Source: Thermohalobaculum sp038534135 (GTDB taxonomy: Bacteria > Pseudomonadota > Alphaproteobacteria > Rhodobacterales > Rhodobacteraceae). From it: a stretch of DNA of 64,000 nucleotides. The stretch spans positions 19,524 through 83,523 of the forward strand of contig JBCAXJ010000014.1 in the NCBI GenBank assembly GCA_038534135.1, given 5' to 3'. This document shows positions 50,625-61,100 of the stretch, in pieces (position 1 is the first letter of the stretch; every line of letters starts with the position of its first letter). The notes beneath the pieces are model-generated. The model had not been told where the DNA came from. It made no database searches and saw nothing but the letters and a program-made list of their open reading frames with translations. The position numbers were made by a program, and so were the translations under genes.

Positions 50625-50737
50625 CAAGGTCCTCTCGATGCGGTGCTCTTGGGACGTACAGCCAAAACGACGTGGCTTTCAGCCCGGCGGGTGGGCAGAT
50701 GCCGCGGCGCGTCGAGCTTTGATGTCGCCGTACGCCA

Positions 50738-51961
50738 TCAGTCGAACTTGCGCACGTCGTCAATCACCTTGCCATCGTTCGGCAGGCTGCCTGGATCTGC
50801 GGTTTCGACCGTTCCACGCAGCTTCAGAACGTCACGCAACGTGTCTTCGACGGCGCTTGCGTTCAGACCTTCGCCTTCGGCTTTGAGGATCATGACGTCG
50901 GCGTCTCCATCCCGGTCGACGACGAGGCGCGCCTTGGAGATCTCTGGATGGCGTTTCTGAACCTCGGCGATCTGCTCGGGTCGGACGAACATGCCTTTGA
51001 CCTTGGTCGTCTGGTCGGCGCGGCCCATCCAGCCCTTGATCCGCATGTTGGTCCGGCCACAGGGCGACGGACCGGCGAGCACGGCAGACATGTCTCCAGT
51101 CGCGAAGCGGATCAGCGGATAATCGGCGTTAAGGAGCGTCACGAGGACCTCTCCGACCTCACCCTCAGGGACGGGATCACCGGTGCCGGGGCGAACGATC
51201 TCGACGATCACACCTTCATCGATCGTCATGCCCTCCATCGCAGGCGTCTCGAAAGCAATCGAGCCGAGGTCAGCTGTACCGTACCCCTGAACGCAGGAAA
51301 TGCCGTTGTCGATGTAGAACTGCCGAACCTGCGGGAACAGCGGCCCACCGCCAACGATGGCTTTGTTAATCTTAAGATCACGCCCGAGTTCGGCAGCCTT
51401 CTCCATCATCACCTTCAGGAAATCCGGCGTTCCGGCATAGGCCGTCGCGCCGATATCGGCAGCGGCGGCGACCTGAGCCTCGGTGTTGCCGATGCCACCC
51501 GCCAAGACTGTGGCCCCGATCGCGCGGGCTCCATTGTCAAACATCGCGCCCGCTGGGGTCAGGTGATAGGCGAAGCAGTTGATGCAAATGTCTTCACTGC
51601 GCAACCCGCCCGCGTAGAGCGCACGGCCGAACCGCCACCAATCCGGCGCCTGCATCCCTGGCTCATAGATCGGGCCCGGTGATTGAAAGACGTAGTCGAA
51701 TTCCTCGGCGGGACGGGTGGTCAGGCCACCAAAGGGCGGATCCAACTTCTGCAGTTCAACCAGGGCCGATTTGCGCAGAACGGGGAGCTTCGCGAGTGCG
51801 GCTCGATCCGTGACGGAAGTGGCATCGACACCGTCAAGGATCTTCGCGAAGCCTGGTGACCGCGCCTGCGCATCCCGGATCTGGGCTTGGAGACAGTCAA
51901 ACAGGGTCTCTTCCCGCGCAGCTGGCGCGCGTGTTTCGAGATCGTCATAGAAATCGGACAT
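50738..51961 (-). CDS. AMP-forming phenylacetate-CoA ligase-like enzyme
   Basis: A 407-residue adenylate-forming enzyme of the PaaK-like group that joins a carboxylic acid to CoA through an acyl-AMP. Visible are the N-terminal helices, the GGGPLFPQVRQF region, the core motif QGYGTADLGSIAFE and IRFATGDMSAVL with the conserved Asp, followed by IKGWMGRADQTTKVKGMFV as the hinge and C-terminal subdomain. The start MSDFYDDLE at 51961 has a GGGGGAGA site. It resembles the ligases of aromatic or short acid breakdown. The acid used is not deducible. Confidence 0.85.
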   Translation of the reverse strand: MSDFYDDLETRAPAAREETLFDCLQAQIRDAQARSPGFAKILDGVDATSVTDRAALAKLPVLRKSALVELQKLDPPFGGLTTRPAEEFDYVFQSPGPIYEPGMQAPDWWRFGRALYAGGLRSEDICINCFAYHLTPAGAMFDNGARAIGATVLAGGIGNTEAQVAAAADIGATAYAGTPDFLKVMMEKAAELGRDLKINKAIVGGGPLFPQVRQFYIDNGISCVQGYGTADLGSIAFETPAMEGMTIDEGVIVEIVRPGTGDPVPEGEVGEVLVTLLNADYPLIRFATGDMSAVLAGPSPCGRTNMRIKGWMGRADQTTKVKGMFVRPEQIAEVQKRHPEISKARLVVDRDGDADVMILKAEGEGLNASAVEDTLRDVLKLRGTVETADPGSLPNDGKVIDDVRKFD

Positions 51962-52107
51962 AGTCTCCCCCGGAATCTCCGTCGTTGCGTTCAGGTTAGT
52001 CATGGCCCGTGGGCGGCGCCAGAGCAAAGACGGTCATGAAACCTCTACTTGGGTTTTGATCCGGAAGAGCAGCGCGCCATCTTCATGAGGCATCGCAGGA
52101 GCAACAC

Positions 52108-52917
52108 ATGACACGCACACGTCTGCTGATCGGTATCGGTCTTGTCTTTGCGGGATTTCTGCCGACCGCCTGGGCCTGTGGCCCGGACACGGATTGCAAC
52201 ATCGGTGAGCGGACTTATCGCATCGAGATGCCCAAGGAACCGCCCAAGGGTGCCTTGATCTATGCGCACGGGTATCGCGGTAGCGCCAAGGCGGTGATGC
52301 GGAACAAGGCCTTGCGCGCGTTGGCGCAGGAAAACGGGCTGGCGTTGATCGCGCCGAAGTCGTTTCTTGAGGATTGGCGCATTCCAGGCGTCCCGGCAGA
52401 TCCGGGAACCGATGGCGCACAGGAGTTCACGTATTTTGACGCTCTTCTCGACACACTGAAGACGGAGCACGCTATCCCGGCAGACCGGATCTACATGTCC
52501 GGCTTTTCGGCTGGCGGAATGATGGTCTGGAACCTCGCTTGCCGGATGGGATCGCGTTTTGCAGGATTTATCCCGATCGCCGGGACCTTCTGGGACCCTG
52601 TACCCCCGAAGTGTCCGGACATGGGGGCGCACATGGTTCACATTCATGGCCGTACGGACAAGATCGTGCCGTTGGGCGGACGGCCAATTGGCCCAACCCG
52701 GCAAGGAGATGTCCCGCAAGCGCTGGCGCTGTTTGCAGAGGGCGGCGGAGAAAGCCTCGTGAAGGTGCGAGCGTTTGGTGAGCTCGATTGTCGTGCCTAT
52801 ACACCTGACAACGACGACCGGTCGCTGAGCTTCTGCACACATCCTGGCGGTCATTATATCAAGATGGACTATCTGCGCGCTGCGTTCACGATCTTGCGAG
52901 AACAGGGCGCTTTCTAG
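52108..52917 (+). CDS. Secreted alpha/beta hydrolase (PHB-depolymerase/LpqC-like)
   Basis: A 269-residue secreted esterase. It has a signal peptide (cleavage near TAWACG), the oxyanion strand LIYAHGYRGSA, nucleophile Ser134 in MSGFSAGGMM, an Asp in HIHGRTDKIVP and the catalytic His in HPGGHYIKM. This is the arrangement of polyhydroxybutyrate depolymerase-like and feruloyl-esterase-like LpqC proteins. Cysteines near residues 24 and 30 suggest a disulfide. The gene stands alone between divergent and same-strand neighbours, with an AGGAG-like site before the ATG. Confidence 0.83.
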   Translation: MTRTRLLIGIGLVFAGFLPTAWACGPDTDCNIGERTYRIEMPKEPPKGALIYAHGYRGSAKAVMRNKALRALAQENGLALIAPKSFLEDWRIPGVPADPGTDGAQEFTYFDALLDTLKTEHAIPADRIYMSGFSAGGMMVWNLACRMGSRFAGFIPIAGTFWDPVPPKCPDMGAHMVHIHGRTDKIVPLGGRPIGPTRQGDVPQALALFAEGGGESLVKVRAFGELDCRAYTPDNDDRSLSFCTHPGGHYIKMDYLRAAFTILREQGAF

Positions 52918-53001
52918 GGTCTATCGAAGTCCGGTCGACGGACTCCTCTTCATCCCCCGTTCAGGTTTCCAGAGGGGGCATGATGATCGGGAGACCGACC
53001 A

Positions 53002-53346
53002 ATGAGATTGAATCACCTACGACTGTTGCTGATCGCGCCGCTGGCGGCGTTGATCTTGACGAGCGGGACACCTGCGTTGGCGAACGACTGGCGGGGCAAA
53101 AGGATCGATCGCTTCGAGGACCGGGTAGACCGGCGCGAAGACCGGATCGACCGACGGGTAAACCGGGGGCCGATCGACCGGATTGAAGATCGGTTAGACC
53201 GCATCGAAAACCGCTTTGACCGCCGGACGGGACCGTACCGGCCCGCTTACCGTAAGGGATGGCGGAAGAAGCGCTACGTCCGCCGCCACTTCCGCCCATT
53301 CCGCCGGGGTGTCCGCCATCGGCATCGTTGGTGGTACCGGCATTGA
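53002..53346 (+). CDS. Secreted strongly basic Asp-Arg-rich repeat protein
   Basis: A 114-residue protein with a signal peptide (cleavage near ALAND). A run of short imperfect repeats follows (RIDRFEDRVDRREDRIDRR, IDRIEDRLDRIENRFDRR), in which Asp-Arg pairs recur about every 7 residues. The C-terminal 40 residues are packed with Arg, Lys, His and Trp (RHFRPFRRGVRHRHRWWYRH). It probably forms a helix with charge stripes or binds anionic polymers; no function is known. Similar DR-rich secreted proteins occur in related marine bacteria. The ATG has a GGGAG site. A hairpin lies downstream. Confidence 0.75.
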   Translation: MRLNHLRLLLIAPLAALILTSGTPALANDWRGKRIDRFEDRVDRREDRIDRRVNRGPIDRIEDRLDRIENRFDRRTGPYRPAYRKGWRKKRYVRRHFRPFRRGVRHRHRWWYRH

Positions 53347-53429
53347 GGCAGGCGCAGTTCTGCGGGCGAAATTGCATCGCAGAGCTGTATCGAGAAGGTG
53401 AACCGGCATCCCCCTCCCGGTGAGCCTTA

Positions 53430-53456
53430 GCCCCTTCCGCGCACTGCGGGAGGGGC
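53430..53456. terminator. Hairpin between convergent genes
   Basis: GCCCCTTCCGC pairs with GCGGGAGGGGC over 11 positions, with one G-T pair, around a 5-base loop. It stands 6 bases beyond the M32 peptidase stop and 84 beyond the DR-rich gene, so it can serve both. Confidence 0.65.
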
Positions 53457-53462
53457 GCTGCA

Positions 53463-54953
53463 TCAAAGATCGTAGAGCGCACCAAACTTGAGGTTCAGAT
53501 AGTCGAGCAACGGAGCCTCGGTCGGCATGTGCCCGCAGGCGCGCGCAATCGTGTCGGACGGACTGTCCAGCGATCCAGGTCTGTGAATGTTGGCGCGGAG
53601 CCAATCGACCGGCTTACTCAATGCGCCCTTCCTGATGTCGTCCTGAAGATCCGGCAGGGCGTCTTGCATCGCTGCAAACAATTCGCCAGCATAGATATTG
53701 CCCAGTGCATAGGTCGGGAAATAGCCGAACAGCCCGGCCGACCAATGAACGTCCTGCAGGACGCCATTCTCCGGGCGGTCAACCGCACGACCGAAATCCG
53801 CTTCGAACCGAGCGTTCCACTCGCCTTCCAGATCTGCCACCTGCAACTCTCCACCGATCAAGGCCCGCTCGAGCTCGAAACGCAGCATGATGTGCAGGTT
53901 GTAGTGGATCTCGTCGGCCTCGGTCCGGATGTAGCCTTCGTGCACGCGGTTGATTGCCCGGTACAGGTCGTCGGCGGACCCAAGCGCGAAGTCGCTGAAA
54001 TGCGCCTGCATCTGCGGAAACAGATATGTGCAGAACGCCTGCGAGCGGCCGATCTGGTTCTCGCACAGGCGGGACTGCGATTCATGTACGCCCATCGAGG
54101 CATGTCCGCCCGCGGGTTGCCAGGCAAGTGCCGGGTCGAGCCCTTGCTCGTAAATCGCGTGACCCGTCTCGTGGACGGTTGAATAAAGGCAGTTGAACGG
54201 ATCGCCTTCATCTACGCGCGTGGTGATGCGGACATCGCCGCGCGTGCCGGAACAGAACGGATGGACCACCAGATCGATGCGTCCGGCCTTCAAGTCGTAT
54301 TCGAAGGCCTTGGCGAGCTTGTTCGCCAGCGCGCGCTGTGCCTCTGCCGGATAGGTTCCGGTCAGGACAGGTGCCTCGTGCGCCTTTTCGGTGATCCGGG
54401 CACGCAGATCGACCAAACCCGTTCTCAGCCTGGCGAAGATCGCCGCAATCGAGTCAGCCGTGGCGCCAGGTTCATAGATATCGACCAGCGCATCGTAAGC
54501 CGACTGTTCACCGGTCGCGAGGCAGCCCGCCTGTTCGCGCACCAGTTCAACGATTTCACTCAGTGTTGGCAGGAACGCCGAGACATCGCCGCGAGCCCGT
54601 GCATCGGCCCAAACGCCATGACCGCGTGCGGTCTTGCGGGCGATCTCTGTCGCCAAATCCGCCGGCGTGCGTGTGGCGCGATCATAATTTCGTTGCATCA
54701 GCCTGAGATTTGCCCGCCCAGCGGTATCAAGGCTGTTCGCATCGATGGCAGCGATCCATTCTGGTATCCGCAGATCGGTCCGTTTCGCATGTAGGACAGA
54801 AGACATGGCGCCTGCCTGTTCGGCCCGTGCTTCGGCGCCGTTTGGCGGCATCATTGCCTCCTGATCCCAACTGAGCAGGCCTGCAACCTGCCCGAGCGCT
54901 TCGATCTGGCGGGCATGGTCGAGCAACGCTGCGTATGCATCCTGCGAGGTCAT
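53463..54953 (-). CDS. M32-family metallocarboxypeptidase
   Basis: A 496-residue carboxypeptidase Taq-type enzyme that removes C-terminal residues in the cytoplasm. It has the zinc motif HETGH in STVHETGHAIYEQ, the DPF segment before it, and ASMGVHESQSRLCENQIGR after it; family members usually have Trp where Cys stands in this last motif. The ATG at 54953 has AGGAG about nine bases upstream; the longer frame to 55109 has no such site. It is divergent from the RTX gene, with 235 bases between the starts. Confidence 0.9.
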   Translation of the reverse strand: MTSQDAYAALLDHARQIEALGQVAGLLSWDQEAMMPPNGAEARAEQAGAMSSVLHAKRTDLRIPEWIAAIDANSLDTAGRANLRLMQRNYDRATRTPADLATEIARKTARGHGVWADARARGDVSAFLPTLSEIVELVREQAGCLATGEQSAYDALVDIYEPGATADSIAAIFARLRTGLVDLRARITEKAHEAPVLTGTYPAEAQRALANKLAKAFEYDLKAGRIDLVVHPFCSGTRGDVRITTRVDEGDPFNCLYSTVHETGHAIYEQGLDPALAWQPAGGHASMGVHESQSRLCENQIGRSQAFCTYLFPQMQAHFSDFALGSADDLYRAINRVHEGYIRTEADEIHYNLHIMLRFELERALIGGELQVADLEGEWNARFEADFGRAVDRPENGVLQDVHWSAGLFGYFPTYALGNIYAGELFAAMQDALPDLQDDIRKGALSKPVDWLRANIHRPGSLDSPSDTIARACGHMPTEAPLLDYLNLKFGALYDL

Positions 54954-55103
54954 CACAAAGGCTCCTGGCATTTCCGGTGGACGGGTGGTCCGGTGTTGAT
55001 GAACGCACATAGCCCGCAACTCCGGACACGTCGAATGCAGCATGGTGCGACATGTGTCCCGAAAAAAAACGCATGCCCCCCTTCCCCATATGACGAAAAC
55101 GCG

Positions 55104-55120
55104 AGACAATAATTTTGTCT
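55104..55120. promoter_or_regulatory. AT-rich palindrome upstream of the RTX gene
   Basis: AGACAA and TTGTCT flank TAATT, 68 bases before the RTX start in an AT-rich divergent region. It has the form of an operator for a dimeric regulator, but no regulator family can be named. Confidence 0.3.
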
Positions 55121-55188
55121 ATTGGTTCGCGACGTTTTATTGACGCAAGATTTCAAGGCGGGCTCGCGCGCGCGAGGGGGGAATTTCA

Positions 55189-58100
55189 ATGACGACGTTT
55201 TTTGGCAGTGACTATGTCACTGAGATCAATGAGCTTGTCTTCACGCCAACCGGCGGGCAGTTCGGCCCAGACGTGACAGGCTTCAATTACTCGCAGTTTT
55301 TTGGCGTTGGCGAAGACGATCTGGTTGGCGATGATTTCAGCATTGGCGGCCCGGTCACGGTCGACATTCCCTTCCGCGGCGAGACCACAATTTTCACGGC
55401 ACGCGTCTTTGGCGAGATCGGCGCGCAGTTTGGATTGCAGGTTAACAGCAGCCTGGATCCTGGTACGGTCGACGCGATCCTGCCGTATGAGACAATCGTT
55501 GCCTATCCGGACTTCGATCTCGCGACGATTGCCGAAGGCGACGTGGTCAACTTGTTTTTCGGTGCTGAGTTCACGCCAGAGGACGATCCTGAGAGCGGCT
55601 TCACCACCAAGTTCCCGTCCTTCACATTCGAGATCGGGGTCGTCACGGAACTGCTGGTAGACTTGTTTGCCGATATCGGCGTTGGAGACGATCCTGAGCG
55701 TTACACAATCCTGGACTTCTCGGTCCCCGAGACCTTCCTGCCGATCTTCACCCTCGATACGGATCGCGAGATCACAGAGGAAGAAGCGGCAGACGACGAA
55801 ACCCTGAATGAAGGCGACGCGAACCCGATCGAGTTGTTTGGAATTTCGACACCCGTGCTGGTCGACCAGATTAGCGGCCTGGATCCGGCCTACAACGATG
55901 CGGGAGAGTTCGCAGGCATCGGCATCCCGCTGAACACCTTCGTCAGCGCGCCCGAAGCCAGTGATGTCGAAACGACCGATACTTCACCGACGGGAAGCGA
56001 CACCCCGGACGAAGGGTCTAGCCTGGATCTGACCTCGATCGATCTGGGGCGGATCGAGATTTTCGTGCCGAACATCAACACGGTCTCGACCTTCAATGGC
56101 GATATCTTCGTCACGGATCCGACGAAGAAGGCCGAGTACAACTTCGATGATCAGGGCAACCTCGTCAGCATCGACAGGGTCGATGATCTGGATGCGGATG
56201 GCAACAATCTGGGCGAGGGCAACCGGGACGATCTGGCCGCGCTGACGCTGGATCTGGACGGAATCATCACTTACGCCACCGGTGGTACGTTCCCGCCGCT
56301 CGAGCTTGGCCCGCTCGATCTGCTGGATGGCGGCGTAACCCTGCCGGCGCCGCTGGGCAATATCTCGTTCGACGCCGGGTTTTCCTACAACCTGCTGGAT
56401 GTCGAGCTTGAAGCCGCCATCCCGCTGGAGCAGGAATTCACCCTGACGCCGAAACTGCAGACGCAGTTGCAATTCTTCGATGGCACTGGCGGCGTGAAAG
56501 GCGCTGCCAAAGCGGTTGAAGTTCTGACGACGAAGAAAGTCCTGCGCTTCGACGAGACCGGCACCTTCCGCGACACGGAGCTTGAGGACAGGCTGAAGCT
56601 GCTCGCCGAGGGCAACGCAACCTTTGCCCAGGACATTGCGACGTTCGTCGACTTCGACGCGGGCATTCCGGGCGCGTTCACCGGCCAGACCGCGTCGATT
56701 GGCGGCCGGATGATCATCAGTCGCGATGGCGGTGCGACGTGGGCCGAACTGTTCACGACAGCCGCTGATCCAATCGCGGAGTCTGCGCCGACATTGGGTG
56801 AAGACCAGACCGTTGACCTGGAACTTGCCGAGGGCACGCTGCTGGGTTATCGGCTGTTCATTGGCTCTGGCTCTGCCGAGATCCAGGAAGATTATGTCAT
56901 CGAGTTCGACAAGAGCGACAGCGTCTATGTCGAGGAGACTGAGGACACCACCACACTCATCACCGAGACCCCGTTCCTGGATGATCTGACCGCGCTGAAC
57001 CTGATCTACGACGATACGGAAACCTTTGTCGAAATCGTCAGCCAGACGACGCCGACGGTCACCAACCGCACAGGTCTGGAATTCGACCTCGCGCTGCTGT
57101 TGTCCGGTTTGCAGGCCTCGGCCTTCTTCGAGGCCAGCTATGATATCGGGCCGCTCACGCTGGGTGCGGGGATCGATTTCGACCTCGGCCCGCTGTTCGA
57201 GGAGAAGTTCGAGCTTCTGAACCTCGAGATCGGCGATCTCTTCAACGACAGCTTCGAACTCGAGGATAACCGTACCACCAGTTTTATCTTGGGTGCGCCC
57301 GCACCTGCCAGCGAGTTCGGCGATGCAGTCGTTCTAACCGATGGCAACGATACGTTCACAAGTTCTCTGACCGGCGATGACGCAGGCGAAGAGATCATCG
57401 CGCTGGCGGGCCAGGACCTGATTTATGCCGGAGACGGCAACGACACCATCGTTCTCGGCACTGGCTCGGACACGGTGTTCGGCGGCGACGGGTTTGATAC
57501 GCTCGATGTCTCGGACCTGCGCGGCCCAGGCGTCGGCGGCGTTACTTTGCGGGATATCAAGCTGCCAGCAGGAGAAGACGCCGCGATCGCCAGTTTCGAT
57601 CAGGTCACGGACACGCACCTCTTCAGAGAAATAGAAGCGGTGGTATTCACGGATCGTGCCGACGTCGTACAGTTGTTCACGACGAATGTCGGCCTGACGC
57701 ACTATGATCTCGGAGCGGGGGACGACAGCTTCTTTATCCTAAGCGCCATGGACGGGTTGACGATTGACCTCGGGACTGGCGACGATGACGTCGAGCTCTC
57801 CGACACCTCCACCAATCTTACGATTGATGCAGGCGCGGGCTTGGACTTTCTGCGATCGCGCGAGGATATCGACCTCTCAACCGGCACCACGCCCTCCGGC
57901 AACCAGCTTCTGAACTTCGAGAGTGTCAGGCACATCGCCACAAACGCGGTGGTCCTTCGCGGCAACGAAGCCGCGAACACGCTGACCGGGAACAACGGGA
58001 ACGACACACTCGAAGGGCGCGACGGGAGTGACCTGCTGGACGGTGACGACGGGAACGACCTGCTGATCGGCGGCGCCGGGGCGGACTCGCTGATCGGCGG

Positions 58101-61100
58101 AACCGGGCTCGACACCGCGGATTACTCGGACGCCCCGACCAGCGTCTTCATCGATCTCGACTTCGGTGGCGTGGCACGCGGCTTCCGCGGCGATGCACAG
58201 GGCGACAGCTTCAGCAGCGTCGAGAACATCACCGGATCAGCCTTCGAAGACATCATCATCGGCGACAATGCCGGGAACACGCTGGACGGGGGCGACGGCG
58301 ATGACCGTCTGCAATCCCAAAACGGCGGTGACCTTCTGCTTGGCGGCGAAGGGAATGATCTTCTGAACCGCGGCACGGTCGCGACGCTGAGTGGCAACTT
58401 CACAAACGTCTATGATGGTGGTGAAGGCTTTGACATCGTTGCCGCCGAAGTCTTCGACGAATTTACTCAGAACGGTTCGACGACCGGCAAGGCAACCTAC
58501 ACCTACCGGACCGGAGTGCAGCCCTTCGACGGCAGCACTTCGGTCGAAAAGAACGTCACCATCGACTACCGCTACATCCGTTCAGCACATGTCGAATTGG
58601 CGCTGGACGAAAACGGTGACGGAGATCTCCGCTACATCGAGGACAACGCATTTAATCGCCTCCTGGCAACGGGACTGTCCGGGACGGCTGAATACTCCAG
58701 CCGCAACGAGCCGCTGATCATCCCGCTTCCGCCCTTCGTCATCCCGGACCTGACGTTCGACGTCCGCACGAGCAGCTTCGACTACAACATCACGCCGAAG
58801 AGATACGGTGATATCATAGACGATGGTATTTCGTTCTCGCGGGTGTCTTCCGACGATTTCGATGACGTCAACGGCAGCGGCAAAGTTACAAATATCGGGG
58901 CCCTGCCAAATACGGCGGGCGGCGAATTTGGTTCCGAGCAGGTTACCGGTGTCGAGGGGATCATTGCCTCACAGGGCGACGACATTCTTGCGGGCAATAG
59001 CCAGGATAACGCGCTCTACGGCAATGGTGGTTTCGATGCGATCGGCGGAGGTGCTGGAAACGACCGTCTTGGATTTGGCGAGGCGCAGCCGATTGCCGAG
59101 AACTTCACCTTCCCGGGATCAGGCGGCGGCGGCAGTGCTCCAGTTAGGATCGAGCCAACGTTGATCGAGCGCCTTTCCATGCTGAACCCGGAGACCGCCG
59201 AAGCCAACGTCTTCTTCGGGACCCTGACCGGAGCTGAATCGAATGCCGGCGCTCCCGTGGGAAAGATCAATGTCAACACCGACCGGACGCCGATCTTCGA
59301 GACCGTGGGTTCGTTCCTATGGGGCGGCGCAGGTGAGGACACGCTCGATATGCGGTTTGATCGCGGGCTGGGCTTTTTTCCTGATACCTCGACGAACTAC
59401 GCCGTTGTCGATCTGAACATCGCCAGTGCGACGGCTTTGACGAATGATTTCACTGGGGAAGCCACGCAGTACGGCCGGGCCGAGTGGTTCAATGCAGATG
59501 GCAACGGATTGATCTTCGCCACCACGTTCGGAGTTGAGAACGTCATCGGCTCGCGCCGAAGCGATACGATCACCGGTGACCGCAACGACAACGTGATCGA
59601 GGGTTTGGATGGCGCCGATGTCATGGACGGCGACTCCGGCTTCGACACGGCTTCCTATGCACTTGCTGATGAAGGTGTGGTTCTAAATTTCCACGAAGTT
59701 GACGACGAATTCGTTCTGGACAATGCGCGCGAGACCATCACCGGAGCAGGTGATGCTGCTGGCGATTTTGCCGAGAACTTCGAGCGTTATGTAGGAACCG
59801 ATCATGCCGACACGGCGATCGTGCACATTCCCGTTGGCCTAACCCAGCAAACAAGGTTCGCGACGTTCACCTACGTGAACAACGTGCAGGTCGGTCAGGG
59901 CGGTTTTCCGCCGAGACCGATCTTCCAGGAGCAGCTGATAACGACGACCGAGCCCTACCGGGTGAGCGCGATTTCGTCCGGCGACATCGGGCCGGAGATC
60001 GATCTGGCAGGCGGCGACGATCATGTCGAGATCTCGGGCGGCGGGCAACAGCGCGTGTTCCTGGGCGACGGCAACGATACGGCGACCGTGAAGAACGGCG
60101 GCCACCTGATCGACGCTGGCTCTGGCAACGACGTTATTACGGTGGGGCCTGCGGACCAGCACGTCTACCTGTCGCCTTCCCTGCAAACGACGACGATTCT
60201 GGGCGGTGACGGCGAGGATACGGTTGTCCTGAATGGCGCCCGATTCTTTCAGCTGGTCGTGGAAGATGATGGCGTCGTGATCACGCAGGGCGTGGATCCG
60301 GAAATCACGGGCACGACATTCTTGTATTTCGATCCCGAGATCGGCTTGCCGCGCACCGAATTCTTCGGTGACGAGCCGGAAGTCATTCAGGTGCGTAACG
60401 CTGCGCTGAGCGACGGCGGCCCGCGCTATGCGCTACGCGATGTCGAGTTTGTCGAGATCAATGGCGAGCGTATTCGCATCGACAATCCCGATCCTCTGAT
60501 CGATGCAGACAAGACCATCACGCTTGTCGAGGATCAGATCGATCCGGTGGATCTTGGCCTCAACATTCCGCAATCGGACATCGATACCGGCGCGACCTTC
60601 GAGATTGTCACCCTGCCGTCCACCGCGGTGATCACACTGTCTGGCGTGCCGCTGGTTGCGGGTCAGGTCGTCTTGGCGACGGATATGGAATCGCTGACGG
60701 TCGTGCCGCTCCAATCCTACGATCCGTTTGCGGATGCACTGGTCTATCGCAAGGTCGGCGACCCGGTTGAAGACACGCTGACCCGGCAGTTACCCGACAC
60801 CGAACGCGGCGTTGCATTGAACATCACCTCGCAGTTGTCCGAGATCACCGTCGAGACTGTGACAGCGGAGCCCGAGGCACCAACGGTCGCTCTGGTCCAA
60901 CTCAATCCCGGCTTGATTTCCAGCGCGCTGCCGAGTGCTGCAGCCCTGGACTATGCCGAGACCCCCAACTTCGCGGATATGCCGACGGGCGCGCTGACCT
61001 TCGAAATGCTGTTCCGGTCGTCTGGCGGGTTCGATCCCAGCGGACCGGATCAGATCTTTGCCTCGTATTCGGCGGGCGGGAACAACAACGAGTTCCTGCT

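Noticed and set aside
53100..53220. Short direct repeats that look like a CRISPR-like array
   Set aside because: They are codons of the Asp-Arg repeat protein, irregular in length and without spacers.
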